From: Magnetococcales bacterium
GTDB lineage: Bacteria; Pseudomonadota; Magnetococcia; Magnetococcales; UBA8363
Reading direction: 5' to 3'
DNA: 46,310 nt
Assembly (NCBI GenBank): GCA_015660855.1
Contig: JACSDG010000056.1
Coordinates: 1 to 46,310 of the forward strand
Position numbers and translations under genes: made by a program
Part shown: one piece after another, positions 33,284 to 42,742 of the stretch
How positions within the stretch are numbered: the first letter of the stretch is position 1
Layout: every line of letters begins with the position of its first letter
The notes under the pieces: generated by a model
The model's input: the letters and a program-made list of their open reading frames with translations, nothing else
What the model was told of the DNA's origin: nothing
Database searches by the model: none

Positions 33284-36200
33284 ATGGGTGTGGGCAAAAG
33301 TTTGACAAAATTCATGATGGTTGCGTTGGTCTTTCTGGCCATCGCCCAGATTCCGGCCCCTGTGTTTGCCGGACCCGCAGCCGTGTCCGCCGTTTCCCCG
33401 TCTGGAACCGTCAACACGCAAACGCCTACCTATGTCTGGACCGCAGAAAGCCTGGCAAGCAGTTACCGCCTCGTCGTCTTGAACGTGAAAAAGATGACCT
33501 TTCTGGACGAATGGTACACCAAGGCCGAAACCAACTGTTCCGGGGGGACCGGCAATTGTTCGCTCACGCCATCCACAACCCTTCCTTCCGGAAATTATAC
33601 CTGGTACGCCCTCGCCAACAATGGGGTTGCCAAAGCACTCTCTCCCATGAGTTTTTCGGTGGTGCCAGTCACCCTGTCTCCCGGCTATCCCAACGGACAA
33701 TTGACTGCCGCTCCCAGCGCGTTCAGTTGGAGTGCGGTTGCCGGAAGCACCAACTATCTTTTGACATTGACCAAAACGGGTGAAACACCAATCACCAAAT
33801 GGGTCTCTGCGGTCGGAGCCAGTTGTTCGAGTGGCTCCGGAACGTGCAGTACCTCCATTTTCACGACCTTCACTAACGGGACCTATTCCTGGACGATCAA
33901 ACCTTTCACCAGCACCTTGCAGGCGGTGTCAACCTCCGCAACCTTTACCCTGACGGCGGCGACGACCACCCCCTTAATCGTGTCGCCCACGGGTACCGTA
34001 ACAACCAACACTCCGACCTACACCTGGAATGCCGAAGCGAGTGCCACCGAGTACGTTTTTCGCGTGGCAACCAACAGCGGCCTGGTTTTGTACAGCGCAT
34101 CGCTAACACCGACAACAGCCGGTTGCCCCGCCGGGACCGGAACCTGTTCGACAACCCCGGCAGTCACCCTTCCTTCCGGAATCATTAAATGGTCGATTGC
34201 GGTGCTGCCCTCCAAAAACAGCGGGGAGGCCACCATAACCGTTCCCACCCCGACGCTGGGGACACCCACTCCCAAAACACCCACGGGAACCGTGGCCAAC
34301 CTGACCCCCAGTTTTTCCTGGAGTGCCGTACAAGGGGCCACCCATTATCGCATCAAAGTTACCGACGCCACCGCAGACGTGGTCCTTGATACCACTTACA
34401 CCGCCGCCAACGCCGCCTGTTCCAGCGGTTCCGGCACCTGCACGGTATCACCGGGGACTACGCTTGCGACTGGAAACGGTTATTGGACCATCATGGCGCA
34501 GAACACCACCAACAGCACCCAAAGTGCCGAATCGAGTCGCCTGACCTTTACCATTACGTCTCCAGCGACAGCCCCAGGGATCCCAACTCCAGTGGCCCCC
34601 ACAGGAGCAGTCACATCTCTGACCCCGACGTTTTCCTGGAATGCAACCAGCAACGCCAACACTTATCTGGTCCGGGTCACCGACGCCAGTGCCGCAACCG
34701 TGACCCGTGTGGTTTCATCCGTTACCGCAGGTTGTCCTTCATCCAGTGGCACCTGTACCACCACTTTTCCCAATCCATTCGTCGCCGGCAGCGGTTCCTG
34801 GACCGTTCAAGCTTATAGTTCCGAAACCAATCTTACCGGAACCATTTCCAGCAGCTTGAGTTTCACCTTGAGTGCCCCCTCCACGGCATCCGCGCTGCTG
34901 GTATCGCCCCTCGGCACCTTGACGACCAACACCCCAACCTATACCTGGAACGCCGAAGCCGGAGCCACCGGGTATATTCTGAAAGTGACAACCAACAGTG
35001 GTCTGGTCCTGCACTACGACAACATGACCCCCACGGCAGCCGGCTGCGCCGCTGGCACCGGAACCTGTTCGGTAACCCCTGCCGTGACGCTGCCCTCCGG
35101 AATCATCAAATGGTCGGTATCGGTGACTCCGTCCAAAACCACCGGCGAAGCGACTGTCACAGTTCCGGTACCGGCACTGAGTACCCCTGCCCCGGTTGCC
35201 CCCAAAGGAACCGTCGCCGGCCTGACGCCCAGTTTTTCCTGGAGTGCCGTCCAAGGGGCGACCCATTATCGTTTGCGGACCACCGACGCCAGCAATCTTT
35301 TGGTTATCGACCAAACTTACAGCGTGGCCACGGCTTCCTGTTCCAGTGGTAGCGGCACCTGCTCGATTTCGCCGGGAACGACATTGGCCGAGGGTAACGG
35401 CTACTGGACCATCATGGCACTCAACACCACCAACAACACCCAAAGTGCCGAATCCGGTCGCCTGAACTTCACCATCACCCCAGCGGCCACAGCCCCAGGA
35501 ACCCCGACTCTGGTTTCACCCACAGGGGCCGTGACCTCCCTGACGCCCACGTTTACCTGGAATGCCACCAGTGCCGCCGACAATTATATCGTCAAGGTAA
35601 CCGACGCCAGCACAGCAACGGTCACCCGAATCGTTTCCGCCACCCAGGCCGGTTGTGTATCATCCAGTGGCACCTGTACCACACAGTTTCCCAACCCTTT
35701 TATCGCCGGTGCCGGTTCCTGGACCGTTCAGGCTTTCAGCTCCGTCAGCAATCTTACCGGCACGGTTTCCGCAAGCATGTCCTTCACACTCAGTGCCGAA
35801 GTAACAAGCAACATACTGGTATCGCCTTCGGGAAATATCTATGAAAAAAGCCCGACTCTGACCTGGAACGCCGTCGCCGGTGCCACCCAATACATGGTCA
35901 AAATTTTAACAACCCATGCCATCCAAAAAACCTATCTTAACCAGATCTACACCATTGCCGAGGCGGGTTGTGCCAGCGGAACCGGGCAATGTTCGGTGAC
36001 GCCATCGGTGCAACTGGATGTGGGGAATTATGTCTGGTCGGTGGGAACAATGCCGACGGTGCGCGTTTATCAACAAAACTTCACCGTGCTCCAAGGGGCG
36101 ATTTCCCTTTCATCAAGCACCTTGGTTGAAAATACGTCCACCCCCGTCAAGGTGGGAACCCTCTCCTTCAGCGATAGTTCCACCGTAACGTACAGTCTCA

Positions 36201-38272
36201 CGGGAGGCGTCGATTATGCCTCCTTCGAGATCACAAATTCCAACGAGCTTTGGGTCAAGTCGGGAGTGACGTTAAACTACGAAAGCAAGACCGTTCTGGG
36301 CGTTCAGATCACGGGAGGGGGGACAACACAACCTTTCACCATCCAAATCACCGATGTCAATGAAGCCCCCACCAATATAACCCTGTCGGCATCATCCGTA
36401 GATGAAAACAGGGACACGACAAGCAACCTAGCAGTAGCAACACTAAGTGCCACCGATCCCGACCTGACAGCGGCGTTCCTGAGTCCTGTCTTTTCCATCA
36501 CCGGGGGGGCAGACCAGGCCAAGTTTGCCATCAATGGCAGCACCCTGGAACTGAAAACGGGAACGGTTTTGGATTATGAGGCCATGACCACCCCTTCCTT
36601 TCAAGTACAACTCAAAGTAACCGATGGCGGCAGTCTTGAGTATACCAAGGATGTCACCATCGCAGTCAATAATGTCAACGAGGTCCCGACAGCCGTATTG
36701 CTTTCGGCGGCGTCCGTCAACGAAAACACCGATACCACCAGCAATGCCACCATTGCCATTTTATCCGCAGTGGATCCCGATGCCGGGGATACGTTCACCT
36801 ACAGCGTCACCGGGGGAACGGACCAGGCCAAGTTTGTCATCAGCGGTGCCAATCTGCAACTCAAGGCGGGGACGGCGTTGAATTATGAGGCCATGTCCAC
36901 GCCCAGCTTAAGCCTAACAATTACCGCCACCGATGCCGGAGGGTTGGCCCTGGCCAAAAGTTTCACCCTGGCGGTCAACGATGTCAACGAAGCCCCGACG
37001 GACATCAGTTTGAGTCCCGGTATCATTTACAGCAACGTCGATAATTCCGTCGATATGGACGCAGGAACCTTGACCGTCACCGATCCGGACGCCGGCAATA
37101 CCCATACCTGCACCGTCTCGGGAGGGACCGACCAGGCCAGTTTCAAGATCACCGGTGCCGTACTGCAATTGAAGGCGGGGACCGTCTTGAATCTCAGTAC
37201 CCAACCGACTTATTCCGTCCAAGTCACCTGTGCCGATGCCGGAAGTTTGTCGTTTGCGAAAACTTTGACCGTCACCTTGCAGGCCATCAACCGTTCCATC
37301 ACCCTGGCCAATCCATCCATCAATGAGAACACCAGCACCACCTCCGATGTCAGTTTGGGGACATTGATTGCGGTGGGCAACCAAGCCTTTTCCCTATCCG
37401 GCGGTGCCGATCAAAATTCATTCACACTGGTGGGAAGCCAGTTGTACATCAAGGCGGGTACGACGCTCAATTATGAAGCCAAATCCAGTTACGTCGTAGA
37501 AATTTCCAATACCGACGCCCTTGGGGCCTACAGTGCCACCCTGACCATCGCCGTCAACGATCTCAACGAGGTCCCCACCAACATCAGCCTGAGCAACAGT
37601 GTCCTTCCTTTCATTGCCCGCCCCACCAATGCCGCAGTCGGGACTCTGAGTACCACCGATCCAGACAGCAACGAAAGCTTTACCTATTCCCTTTCCAACA
37701 GCCTTGGCGGACGGTTCGCCATACTGGGGGATCAACTGCTGGTAGTGGAAACCGACACCCCGGTCCATGGCATCTTTGACCTAACGATCCGGGTTACCGA
37801 CAAAGGCAGCTTGACCTTTGATAAAACTTTTTCGATTACCGTGGTGGGATTTTCGGTGGAATCCATTCCCGACACGCCAAACGTTTCTGCGATGTTGTCC
37901 ACCTCGCGGGCCACCTATGCCAACATTTACAACAATCTGGTATCTGCCCAGACGGGTCAGCAGATTGTTGTCTCGGAAGAGGAGTTTGAAAATTTGGCAT
38001 TGGGCAAAGCGGCACAACAATTGACCGATCTGGGGGCGTTCAGCCAAGCCATCACCGATTTCATATACAAATTTGACATTCAGATCACCACCAGCCTGAT
38101 CACTGTGACCCTCAAGGTTCGCGCCTGTCGGCCACGACCCGTAGCGCAGCCCAGTCTGTTCTGGACCTTTTGGCTCCCTATGCGTCGGGTTATACCTTGG
38201 GTGTGCGAATGCGGATCAAACCGGTTGTCAGCGGTATCAATATTACCCTGGATACCGGTTCCTCCTACGTAG
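33284..38272 (+). CDS. Giant secreted protein with Fn3-like and cadherin-like repeats
   Basis: This frame encodes 1662 residues, with a signal peptide (SLTKFMMVALVFLAIAQIPA, cleavage near PVFAG). Residues about 35-935 hold nine beta-sandwich modules that open with a (P/S)TYTWNA or (P/S)FSWSA strand. Each carries a short Cys loop C-x3-(T/S)G-x-C such as CSSGSGTC, at about residues 85, 181, 281, 379, 483, 588, 686, 790 and 896. Residues about 937-1523 hold six cadherin-like modules (VNEAPTNI, VDPDAGDTFTYSVTGGTDQA). It is a surface adhesin or matrix protein. The last 50 residues here are out of frame: a -1 shift near 38112-38126 disconnects the true C-terminus, which follows at 38125-38670. The frame is complete with no other breaks, so sequencing error or recent mutation are both possible. 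Confidence 0.85.
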   Translation: MGVGKSLTKFMMVALVFLAIAQIPAPVFAGPAAVSAVSPSGTVNTQTPTYVWTAESLASSYRLVVLNVKKMTFLDEWYTKAETNCSGGTGNCSLTPSTTLPSGNYTWYALANNGVAKALSPMSFSVVPVTLSPGYPNGQLTAAPSAFSWSAVAGSTNYLLTLTKTGETPITKWVSAVGASCSSGSGTCSTSIFTTFTNGTYSWTIKPFTSTLQAVSTSATFTLTAATTTPLIVSPTGTVTTNTPTYTWNAEASATEYVFRVATNSGLVLYSASLTPTTAGCPAGTGTCSTTPAVTLPSGIIKWSIAVLPSKNSGEATITVPTPTLGTPTPKTPTGTVANLTPSFSWSAVQGATHYRIKVTDATADVVLDTTYTAANAACSSGSGTCTVSPGTTLATGNGYWTIMAQNTTNSTQSAESSRLTFTITSPATAPGIPTPVAPTGAVTSLTPTFSWNATSNANTYLVRVTDASAATVTRVVSSVTAGCPSSSGTCTTTFPNPFVAGSGSWTVQAYSSETNLTGTISSSLSFTLSAPSTASALLVSPLGTLTTNTPTYTWNAEAGATGYILKVTTNSGLVLHYDNMTPTAAGCAAGTGTCSVTPAVTLPSGIIKWSVSVTPSKTTGEATVTVPVPALSTPAPVAPKGTVAGLTPSFSWSAVQGATHYRLRTTDASNLLVIDQTYSVATASCSSGSGTCSISPGTTLAEGNGYWTIMALNTTNNTQSAESGRLNFTITPAATAPGTPTLVSPTGAVTSLTPTFTWNATSAADNYIVKVTDASTATVTRIVSATQAGCVSSSGTCTTQFPNPFIAGAGSWTVQAFSSVSNLTGTVSASMSFTLSAEVTSNILVSPSGNIYEKSPTLTWNAVAGATQYMVKILTTHAIQKTYLNQIYTIAEAGCASGTGQCSVTPSVQLDVGNYVWSVGTMPTVRVYQQNFTVLQGAISLSSSTLVENTSTPVKVGTLSFSDSSTVTYSLTGGVDYASFEITNSNELWVKSGVTLNYESKTVLGVQITGGGTTQPFTIQITDVNEAPTNITLSASSVDENRDTTSNLAVATLSATDPDLTAAFLSPVFSITGGADQAKFAINGSTLELKTGTVLDYEAMTTPSFQVQLKVTDGGSLEYTKDVTIAVNNVNEVPTAVLLSAASVNENTDTTSNATIAILSAVDPDAGDTFTYSVTGGTDQAKFVISGANLQLKAGTALNYEAMSTPSLSLTITATDAGGLALAKSFTLAVNDVNEAPTDISLSPGIIYSNVDNSVDMDAGTLTVTDPDAGNTHTCTVSGGTDQASFKITGAVLQLKAGTVLNLSTQPTYSVQVTCADAGSLSFAKTLTVTLQAINRSITLANPSINENTSTTSDVSLGTLIAVGNQAFSLSGGADQNSFTLVGSQLYIKAGTTLNYEAKSSYVVEISNTDALGAYSATLTIAVNDLNEVPTNISLSNSVLPFIARPTNAAVGTLSTTDPDSNESFTYSLSNSLGGRFAILGDQLLVVETDTPVHGIFDLTIRVTDKGSLTFDKTFSITVVGFSVESIPDTPNVSAMLSTSRATYANIYNNLVSAQTGQQIVVSEEEFENLALGKAAQQLTDLGAFSQAITDFIYKFDIQITTSLITVTLKVRACRPRPVAQPSLFWTFWLPMRRVIPWVCECGSNRLSAVSILPWIPVPPT
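33980..35818 (+). repeat. 921-bp tandem duplication inside the giant gene
   Basis: The three-module block at 33980-34900 is repeated at 34901-35818, in frame, with a period of 921 bp (307 codons) and then 918 bp. Each block reads NTPTYTWNAEA, LTPSFSWSAVQGATHYR, LTPTFSWNATS in order. The similarity at DNA level (for example AGTTTTTCCTGGAGTGCCGT in both) points to a duplication of a finished three-module unit. Confidence 0.85.
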
Positions 38273-38670
38273 ATTTTGTCGATGAATCCGATTATGTGCC
38301 CACCCTATCCATAGGCATGGGAACCTTGATTTCCACCTATAACGACACGGTCAACGCCCTGGCCAGTAACGATGCCCTGGCCTTTTTCCTTGGTGGCGGT
38401 GCGCGTCCCCCGGTCCATTTTCTCAAGGAATCTTTGGGAAGTGCCAACAAAGCGGAATTCGTGAACCAATCCAATGTCGGGCTCAATCTGGATTCCGGGG
38501 CCTCGCGTGCCACAAGCACCCTGGCTGACCGCAGCACCCAGGGGGGATTGTTGATTCCATTGACACAGCGTGTGGATTATTATTTCCCTGGGCTGATTTC
38601 TGCCATCACCCTGCAAAACAATACCGTGACGCTGACACGAAGCAGCTTGACCATTCCCCCGGCGAATTGA
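38125..38670 (+). pseudogene. Detached C-terminal part of the giant secreted protein
   Basis: This open frame is offset by -1 from the giant gene and starts LSATTRSAAQSVLDLLAPYA, reading through GYTLGVRMRIKPVVSGINIT to a stop at 38670. Its first ATG is internal, at 38170, and has no ribosome site. Frame A ends in a nonsense-looking tail (RACRPRPVAQPSLFWTFWLP), whereas this frame keeps plausible composition, so it is the natural continuation. The stop of this frame upstream is at 38074, so the indel lies between there and about 38126. Joined, the protein would have about 1795 residues. It could be translated as a separate 166-residue protein from 38170, but that is less likely. Confidence 0.7.
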
Positions 38671-38704
38671 CCCCCACCCCGAGCGGAACGTGACCATTCA
38701 GTTG

Positions 38705-38832
38705 AACATGATGCCCTTCGGGCAAAAAAACAGAATCAAAACCCTGGGGCTGCGCCCCTAGACCCCCCTTGGGGGGCAGTAAAATCAAAATCAAAGTCAA
38801 AAGAAAAACCTTGGAGGCTCTGCCTCCAAACC
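38705..38832 (-). repeat. Palindromic repeat copy 4 (truncated)
   Basis: Starts AACATGATGCCCTTCGGGC and keeps the GGGGCTGCGCCCC, CCCCCCTTGGGGGG and TTGGAGGCTCTGCCTCCAA modules, then stops. The CCGGGGGGGATGATCC module and the AT-rich end are missing. It lies between the converging giant gene and the response-regulator gene. Confidence 0.85.
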
Positions 38833-38881
38833 TTTCAAAGATCGGAAAAAAAGGGTTTCGCTCCCCCAGAAGGACATCGAT

Positions 38882-40864
38882 TCAAAATCGATTCATCAAA
38901 TCGGGGATCCACAAAACCCGATCATCACTGGAGCAGATCATTCCGGCAATGGGGCCGTCCTGGGAGATGACAAAGGCGACAACCCCCGGATAAGCCCCTA
39001 CCAGATTAACGGCTGAGGCATGACGGGTACCATATTTTTCCAGATCCACATCCACCGTGTCGGCTCCGTGGTCGTCCAGGCAATAGAGAGTCCGGCCACG
39101 CCAGCGTTGCGATGAAAGCATGGTGCCAAAGGAAAGGGGGCGCAGGCGGTGCGAAAGAATCAAGGCCCCATCCACCCGACTCAAATGGGCCAACCTTTTG
39201 GCATGGAAAAGCACCCGTCTTGCCATCTCACGAATTTCTTTGCGTTTTTTCTTATTTTTTATAGGCTCCTCCAGACGACTGGCACAATAACCTCCCAACA
39301 ATCTGGAAGCGTCGGTGGCATTGGTAAAACGATACCTGGTAACCAGAGAAAGGACGGTACGATGATCGTCGTTATCGGGCACCCAGATGACAATACCACC
39401 AAAACCACCCCGGCCAATTTCCACCAACAATCTTTGGATAAAATTACGATATCGACTCCAATAATTTTCCCCAAACTGGTTGAATTCCGGATGATTGCGG
39501 ACCGTCTTGAACAAAGCCTGGCCAATGAGGCTGGTTTCAAAGGAGCTGTTGCCAGGGAGAGAAAAATGGCCGGCGTGAAAACGCGCCAATACCCGACTGC
39601 CCCAGGAAACCACCAGGGATCCCGCCCGATTGGAATAGACCGATAAAAAATTGTCCGGCGGGGCGTGATGGATCATGGGATACAAACGCGGCCCATCGCC
39701 ATCTTCCTGAAACACCGCCCCCCAAATTTCCAAATTGCGTGGATCTCCTTTTTGCGGACAAACGGCCAGCACCGTGTTTTCCGGGTCAAATCCACGGGCC
39801 AGTTTGACCAGGGCGTCGATGGTGAAAGGTTGGCTTTTTTCCAATTCGAGGGTTTGATATTCAATTTTTTTTCTACGCATGGTGCCGATGGGAAAACTAC
39901 GATCCATAAGCAAAACATTAGGCATGACCGGACGGTCTTCCTCGCGATTCAACCCAGCGAGGAAAACCGTTTCCATCAACGAGCGGATATGCAGCTTGGA
40001 AACCCGCATCAGGTCTTCGCCACTGACATCACTGAGGAGCGAGGTGATTCGTTCGATAATGCGGTTGTCGAAAAGGGCCGTCCCCTCCAGACCGCCCATG
40101 AACCGCGCCCGTTCGCCCAGGTCGCGCATGACGGCCGAAAAAAAAGGCTTCCCCGGGATTTGCCATGCGGCCAAAGATATTTCCATGGGGAAGGTTTCCC
40201 CGTTCTGACGCAACCCCACGCATTCAACCGTTTCCCCCCGTTCCCGCAGATACCCCAGTTCCACCGCATGAAAAAAAGCGTGTTCAAATTCTCTACGCCG
40301 CCCTTCGGGCATCAACAGGGCAAAGGACAAACCCATGATCTGGTGTGAGGCATAACCAAACAACGATTCGGCCCCCTTGTTCCAAAATTGAATCAACCCT
40401 TTTCCATCCATGGAAATAATGGCTTCGGTCGTGGAATCGGTGATATTCCGAAAGCGTTTTTCGCTGTTTCGCAGGTGCAGCATGGAACTGCTGCGTTCCA
40501 GAATCAGGCGGATGCGTTGTTTGAGCACCGGCCAGCGAATGGGTTTGGTAACGTATTCTTCGGCTCCCGCCGCAAAGGCACGATCCACCGAATCATCATC
40601 GTCCAACCCGGTAATCATGACGATGGGGATGTCACTTCCCCCTTCCAAAGCTTTCATGGAGGCGCAGGTTTGGAAACCGTCAAGGCCAGGGAGATTGGCA
40701 TCCAGCAACACCAGATCCGGCATCATATTGCCAAACCGTTCCAGTGCCTGATTGCCATCTTCGGCTTCCAAAATATCGTAGCCTTCGCGGACCAATCTGT
40801 GGCGCAGGAAAAGGCGGATGTCGGGATCATCATCCACGACCAAAATAAGGTTTTTCTTTACCAT
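38882..40864 (-). CDS. Response regulator with PAS and DisA-like (DAC-like) domain
   Basis: This protein has 660 residues from the ATG at 40864. Residues about 5-120 are a complete receiver domain: acidic pocket VVDDDPD, phospho-acceptor Asp55 in DLVLLDANLPG, MITG and TKP. Residues about 130-255 are a PAS domain (FRNITDSTTEAIISMDGKGL). A middle region of unknown type follows. The last 100 residues read VDGALILSHRL then VDLEKYGTRHASAVNLVGAY and VVAFVISQDG, which is the order of the DGA and GTRHR motifs in DisA-type diadenylate cyclases. The second Arg of the RHR motif is Ala here, so ligand binding or weak synthase activity are both possible. A longer frame to 41005 exists. It is divergent from the carbonic anhydrase gene. 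Confidence 0.82.
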   Translation of the reverse strand: MVKKNLILVVDDDPDIRLFLRHRLVREGYDILEAEDGNQALERFGNMMPDLVLLDANLPGLDGFQTCASMKALEGGSDIPIVMITGLDDDDSVDRAFAAGAEEYVTKPIRWPVLKQRIRLILERSSSMLHLRNSEKRFRNITDSTTEAIISMDGKGLIQFWNKGAESLFGYASHQIMGLSFALLMPEGRRREFEHAFFHAVELGYLRERGETVECVGLRQNGETFPMEISLAAWQIPGKPFFSAVMRDLGERARFMGGLEGTALFDNRIIERITSLLSDVSGEDLMRVSKLHIRSLMETVFLAGLNREEDRPVMPNVLLMDRSFPIGTMRRKKIEYQTLELEKSQPFTIDALVKLARGFDPENTVLAVCPQKGDPRNLEIWGAVFQEDGDGPRLYPMIHHAPPDNFLSVYSNRAGSLVVSWGSRVLARFHAGHFSLPGNSSFETSLIGQALFKTVRNHPEFNQFGENYWSRYRNFIQRLLVEIGRGGFGGIVIWVPDNDDHRTVLSLVTRYRFTNATDASRLLGGYCASRLEEPIKNKKKRKEIREMARRVLFHAKRLAHLSRVDGALILSHRLRPLSFGTMLSSQRWRGRTLYCLDDHGADTVDVDLEKYGTRHASAVNLVGAYPGVVAFVISQDGPIAGMICSSDDRVLWIPDLMNRF

Positions 40865-40997
40865 GGGGTCCAAGCAATCCAATGGGTTTAAACGGTCCTT
40901 GACTTTCAAGACGAGGACACGATAAGGATGGGTGTCGTTGACGAAGGAAAAGCGCAATGCCCCAATCCAGAAAAATCTGTCCAGACCGGAGATTACA

Positions 40998-41540
40998 TTG
41001 GCCATTTACCCATTGGAAGGGGTATTCCCCCAAATTCACCCCCAAGCGTTCATTCATCCGGAAGCGGTGATCATTGGACGTGTCCGCATCGGTGCTTTTT
41101 CGTCGGTCTGGCCTGGTGTCGTCATTCGCGGCGATGTCAACGATATTGAGATTGGCGAAAGGACCAATATTCAGGATGGGTGCGTCCTTCACGTCACCAA
41201 AGGAACCCCGGAACGTCCGGACGGTTCTTGCTTGATCCTGGGAAACCGCATCACCATAGGTCACAGAGTGACCCTGCACGCCTGTACATTGATGGATGAT
41301 GTCATGATTGGCATCGGGGCCATTATTTTGGATCGTGTGGTTGTGCATCAGGCGGCTATGGTAGGGGCAGGCGGTTTGGTGGCACCGGGGAAACAAATTG
41401 GTGCCAGAGAACTGTGGCTGGGAAGTCCCGCCAAAAAGGTGCGCGACAGAACCGACGATGAAATCAAAGCCAGTGCCGGCATCATGGAGCACTACACCAT
41501 CCTGGCCGGCAAACATCAAGGCAGCCTGACTGCGGTCTAG
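40998..41540 (+). CDS. Gamma-class carbonic anhydrase family protein
   Basis: This 180-residue left-handed beta-helix protein has hexapeptide repeats (IIGRVRIGAFSSVWPGVVIR, GDVNDIEIGERTNIQDGCVL). The three zinc-ligand histidines are visible in VLHVTKG, TIGHRV and TLHACTL, so a metal site is likely. It should interconvert carbon dioxide and bicarbonate, although many bacterial members have other small-molecule roles. The TTG at 40998 is chosen because GGAG lies six bases before it and the length is typical; the frame is open back to a GTG at 40932. The kinase gene starts 12 bp after its stop. Confidence 0.85.
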   Translation: MAIYPLEGVFPQIHPQAFIHPEAVIIGRVRIGAFSSVWPGVVIRGDVNDIEIGERTNIQDGCVLHVTKGTPERPDGSCLILGNRITIGHRVTLHACTLMDDVMIGIGAIILDRVVVHQAAMVGAGGLVAPGKQIGARELWLGSPAKKVRDRTDDEIKASAGIMEHYTILAGKHQGSLTAV

Positions 41541-41552
41541 AAGGAAACCCTG

Positions 41553-42380
41553 TTGCCCAACGTTGGCCCCCCTCGCCGCATGGGTGGATGGCAGCTCCAT
41601 ACCTTGATTGCACGCAGTATTTCCGGGTCGGTCTGGGCCGGTCTGGATATCCAGACCGGGCAAACGGTTGCCGTCAAACTTTTCAACCGTCCCCCCATCG
41701 CCGTGGCCGTGCCTGGAACGACCACAGACCATCCCTGGGAATTTCTCTCCGGTTTGAACCACCCCGGCATCGTTAAGATATTGAGTCATGGTTGTGAAAA
41801 CGGCCAGCATTACGCGGTCATGGAGTTTTCGACGCAGGGCAATTTAAAAAACACCTTGTTTCCAGGTCAAAAGCAAACCATTTTTCATGCGGTGATTTGG
41901 ACCCGGCAAATTCTTGCGGCTTTGGATCATCTGCATCAACAGGGATATGTCCACCTGGACATCAAACCGGAAAATATTTTGCTGTTTCCAGACGATTGCG
42001 TAAAAATTTGCGATTTTGGCCTGATGCGTCCCATCGCGGCACCGGCATCGGTCCCCATGGGAACCCCCGGTTTCATGTCCCCTGAGCAGATCATGGGACA
42101 ATCGTTGGATCGTAGGAGCGATCTTTTTTCCCTGGGAGCCGTTTTCTATCGTTGGCTCACGGGTTATCCCGCTTTTGTGGGCAACAGCACCAATGAACTT
42201 CTCCACCATACCTTGTTGTCCACTCCGCCCTGGCCATCCCACATCCACCCCGACATTCCTCAATCCCTTTCGCATTGCGTCATGCGCGCCCTGGAAAAAC
42301 GCCCAAGTCGCCGCTTTGTCGATGCTTCAAGTTTTATACAGACCATTGACGAATCGTCAATTCATGGCTGTGAAAAATAA
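41553..42380 (+). CDS. Hanks-type serine/threonine protein kinase (non-RD)
   Basis: This 275-residue single-domain kinase begins at a TTG supported by AAGGA seven bases before it. It has Lys of VAVKLF (ATP binding), catalytic loop YVHLDIKPENILL, DFG (ICDFGLMRP), activation segment GTPGFMSPEQIMG, and the conserved DLFSLGAVFYRWLTGYPAF. The catalytic loop has HLD where most have HRD, so activation does not depend on that Arg. The glycine loop (IARSISGSVWAG) is degenerate. No sensor or membrane helix follows, so it is cytoplasmic and its signal comes from another protein. It is 12 bp from the carbonic anhydrase gene, so the two are probably co-transcribed. Confidence 0.88.
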   Translation: MPNVGPPRRMGGWQLHTLIARSISGSVWAGLDIQTGQTVAVKLFNRPPIAVAVPGTTTDHPWEFLSGLNHPGIVKILSHGCENGQHYAVMEFSTQGNLKNTLFPGQKQTIFHAVIWTRQILAALDHLHQQGYVHLDIKPENILLFPDDCVKICDFGLMRPIAAPASVPMGTPGFMSPEQIMGQSLDRRSDLFSLGAVFYRWLTGYPAFVGNSTNELLHHTLLSTPPWPSHIHPDIPQSLSHCVMRALEKRPSRRFVDASSFIQTIDESSIHGCEK

Positions 42381-42742
42381 TTTTGAAAAAAAATCAGGTG
42401 ATGAAAAAGCAATCCGTTCCAGACATGCCGAGTCTATCATGACAGAAACCTATAAAAATATTCATTTAATTTAGCATCCATCCGGATGACCCCGTTAAAA
42501 AAAAACTCCTCATAATTTTATTTTATTTTCGATAATAATTTCTGATTTTACCTTTACCTGCTGCGGGGCTATCTTCCTTTCAGAGACAACTTATAAGAAA
42601 GCGAAAAGAAAAATAAAGACAAGTCTCGTGATGTGCATGGTTCACCAGCGGCAGACAATTTTTTACAAACAGATTCAGGCAGTCGTCTCATGGAACCGTG
42701 GGGATACCACGGGCGGTTCTACCTTCGCCAGAGTCAAAAACA
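42381..42742. other. Intergenic AT-rich region between kinase and PilZ gene
   Basis: These 362 bp contain no supportable gene. They are AT-rich (GATAAT at 42531-42536, runs of A and T around 42497-42540) and should hold the promoter of the PilZ-like gene. I see no confident -35 element or terminator. Confidence 0.5.

Noticed and set aside
33284-35818. Regularly spaced DNA repeats in the giant gene as a CRISPR-like array.
   Set aside because: The spacing is about 300 bp, the units are in frame and the protein shows matching beta modules; this is protein repeat structure.
42698-42742. GTG at 42698 as the start of the PilZ-like gene.
   Set aside because: The extra 15 residues do not resemble PilZ N-termini and the Met at 42743 gives the usual start.
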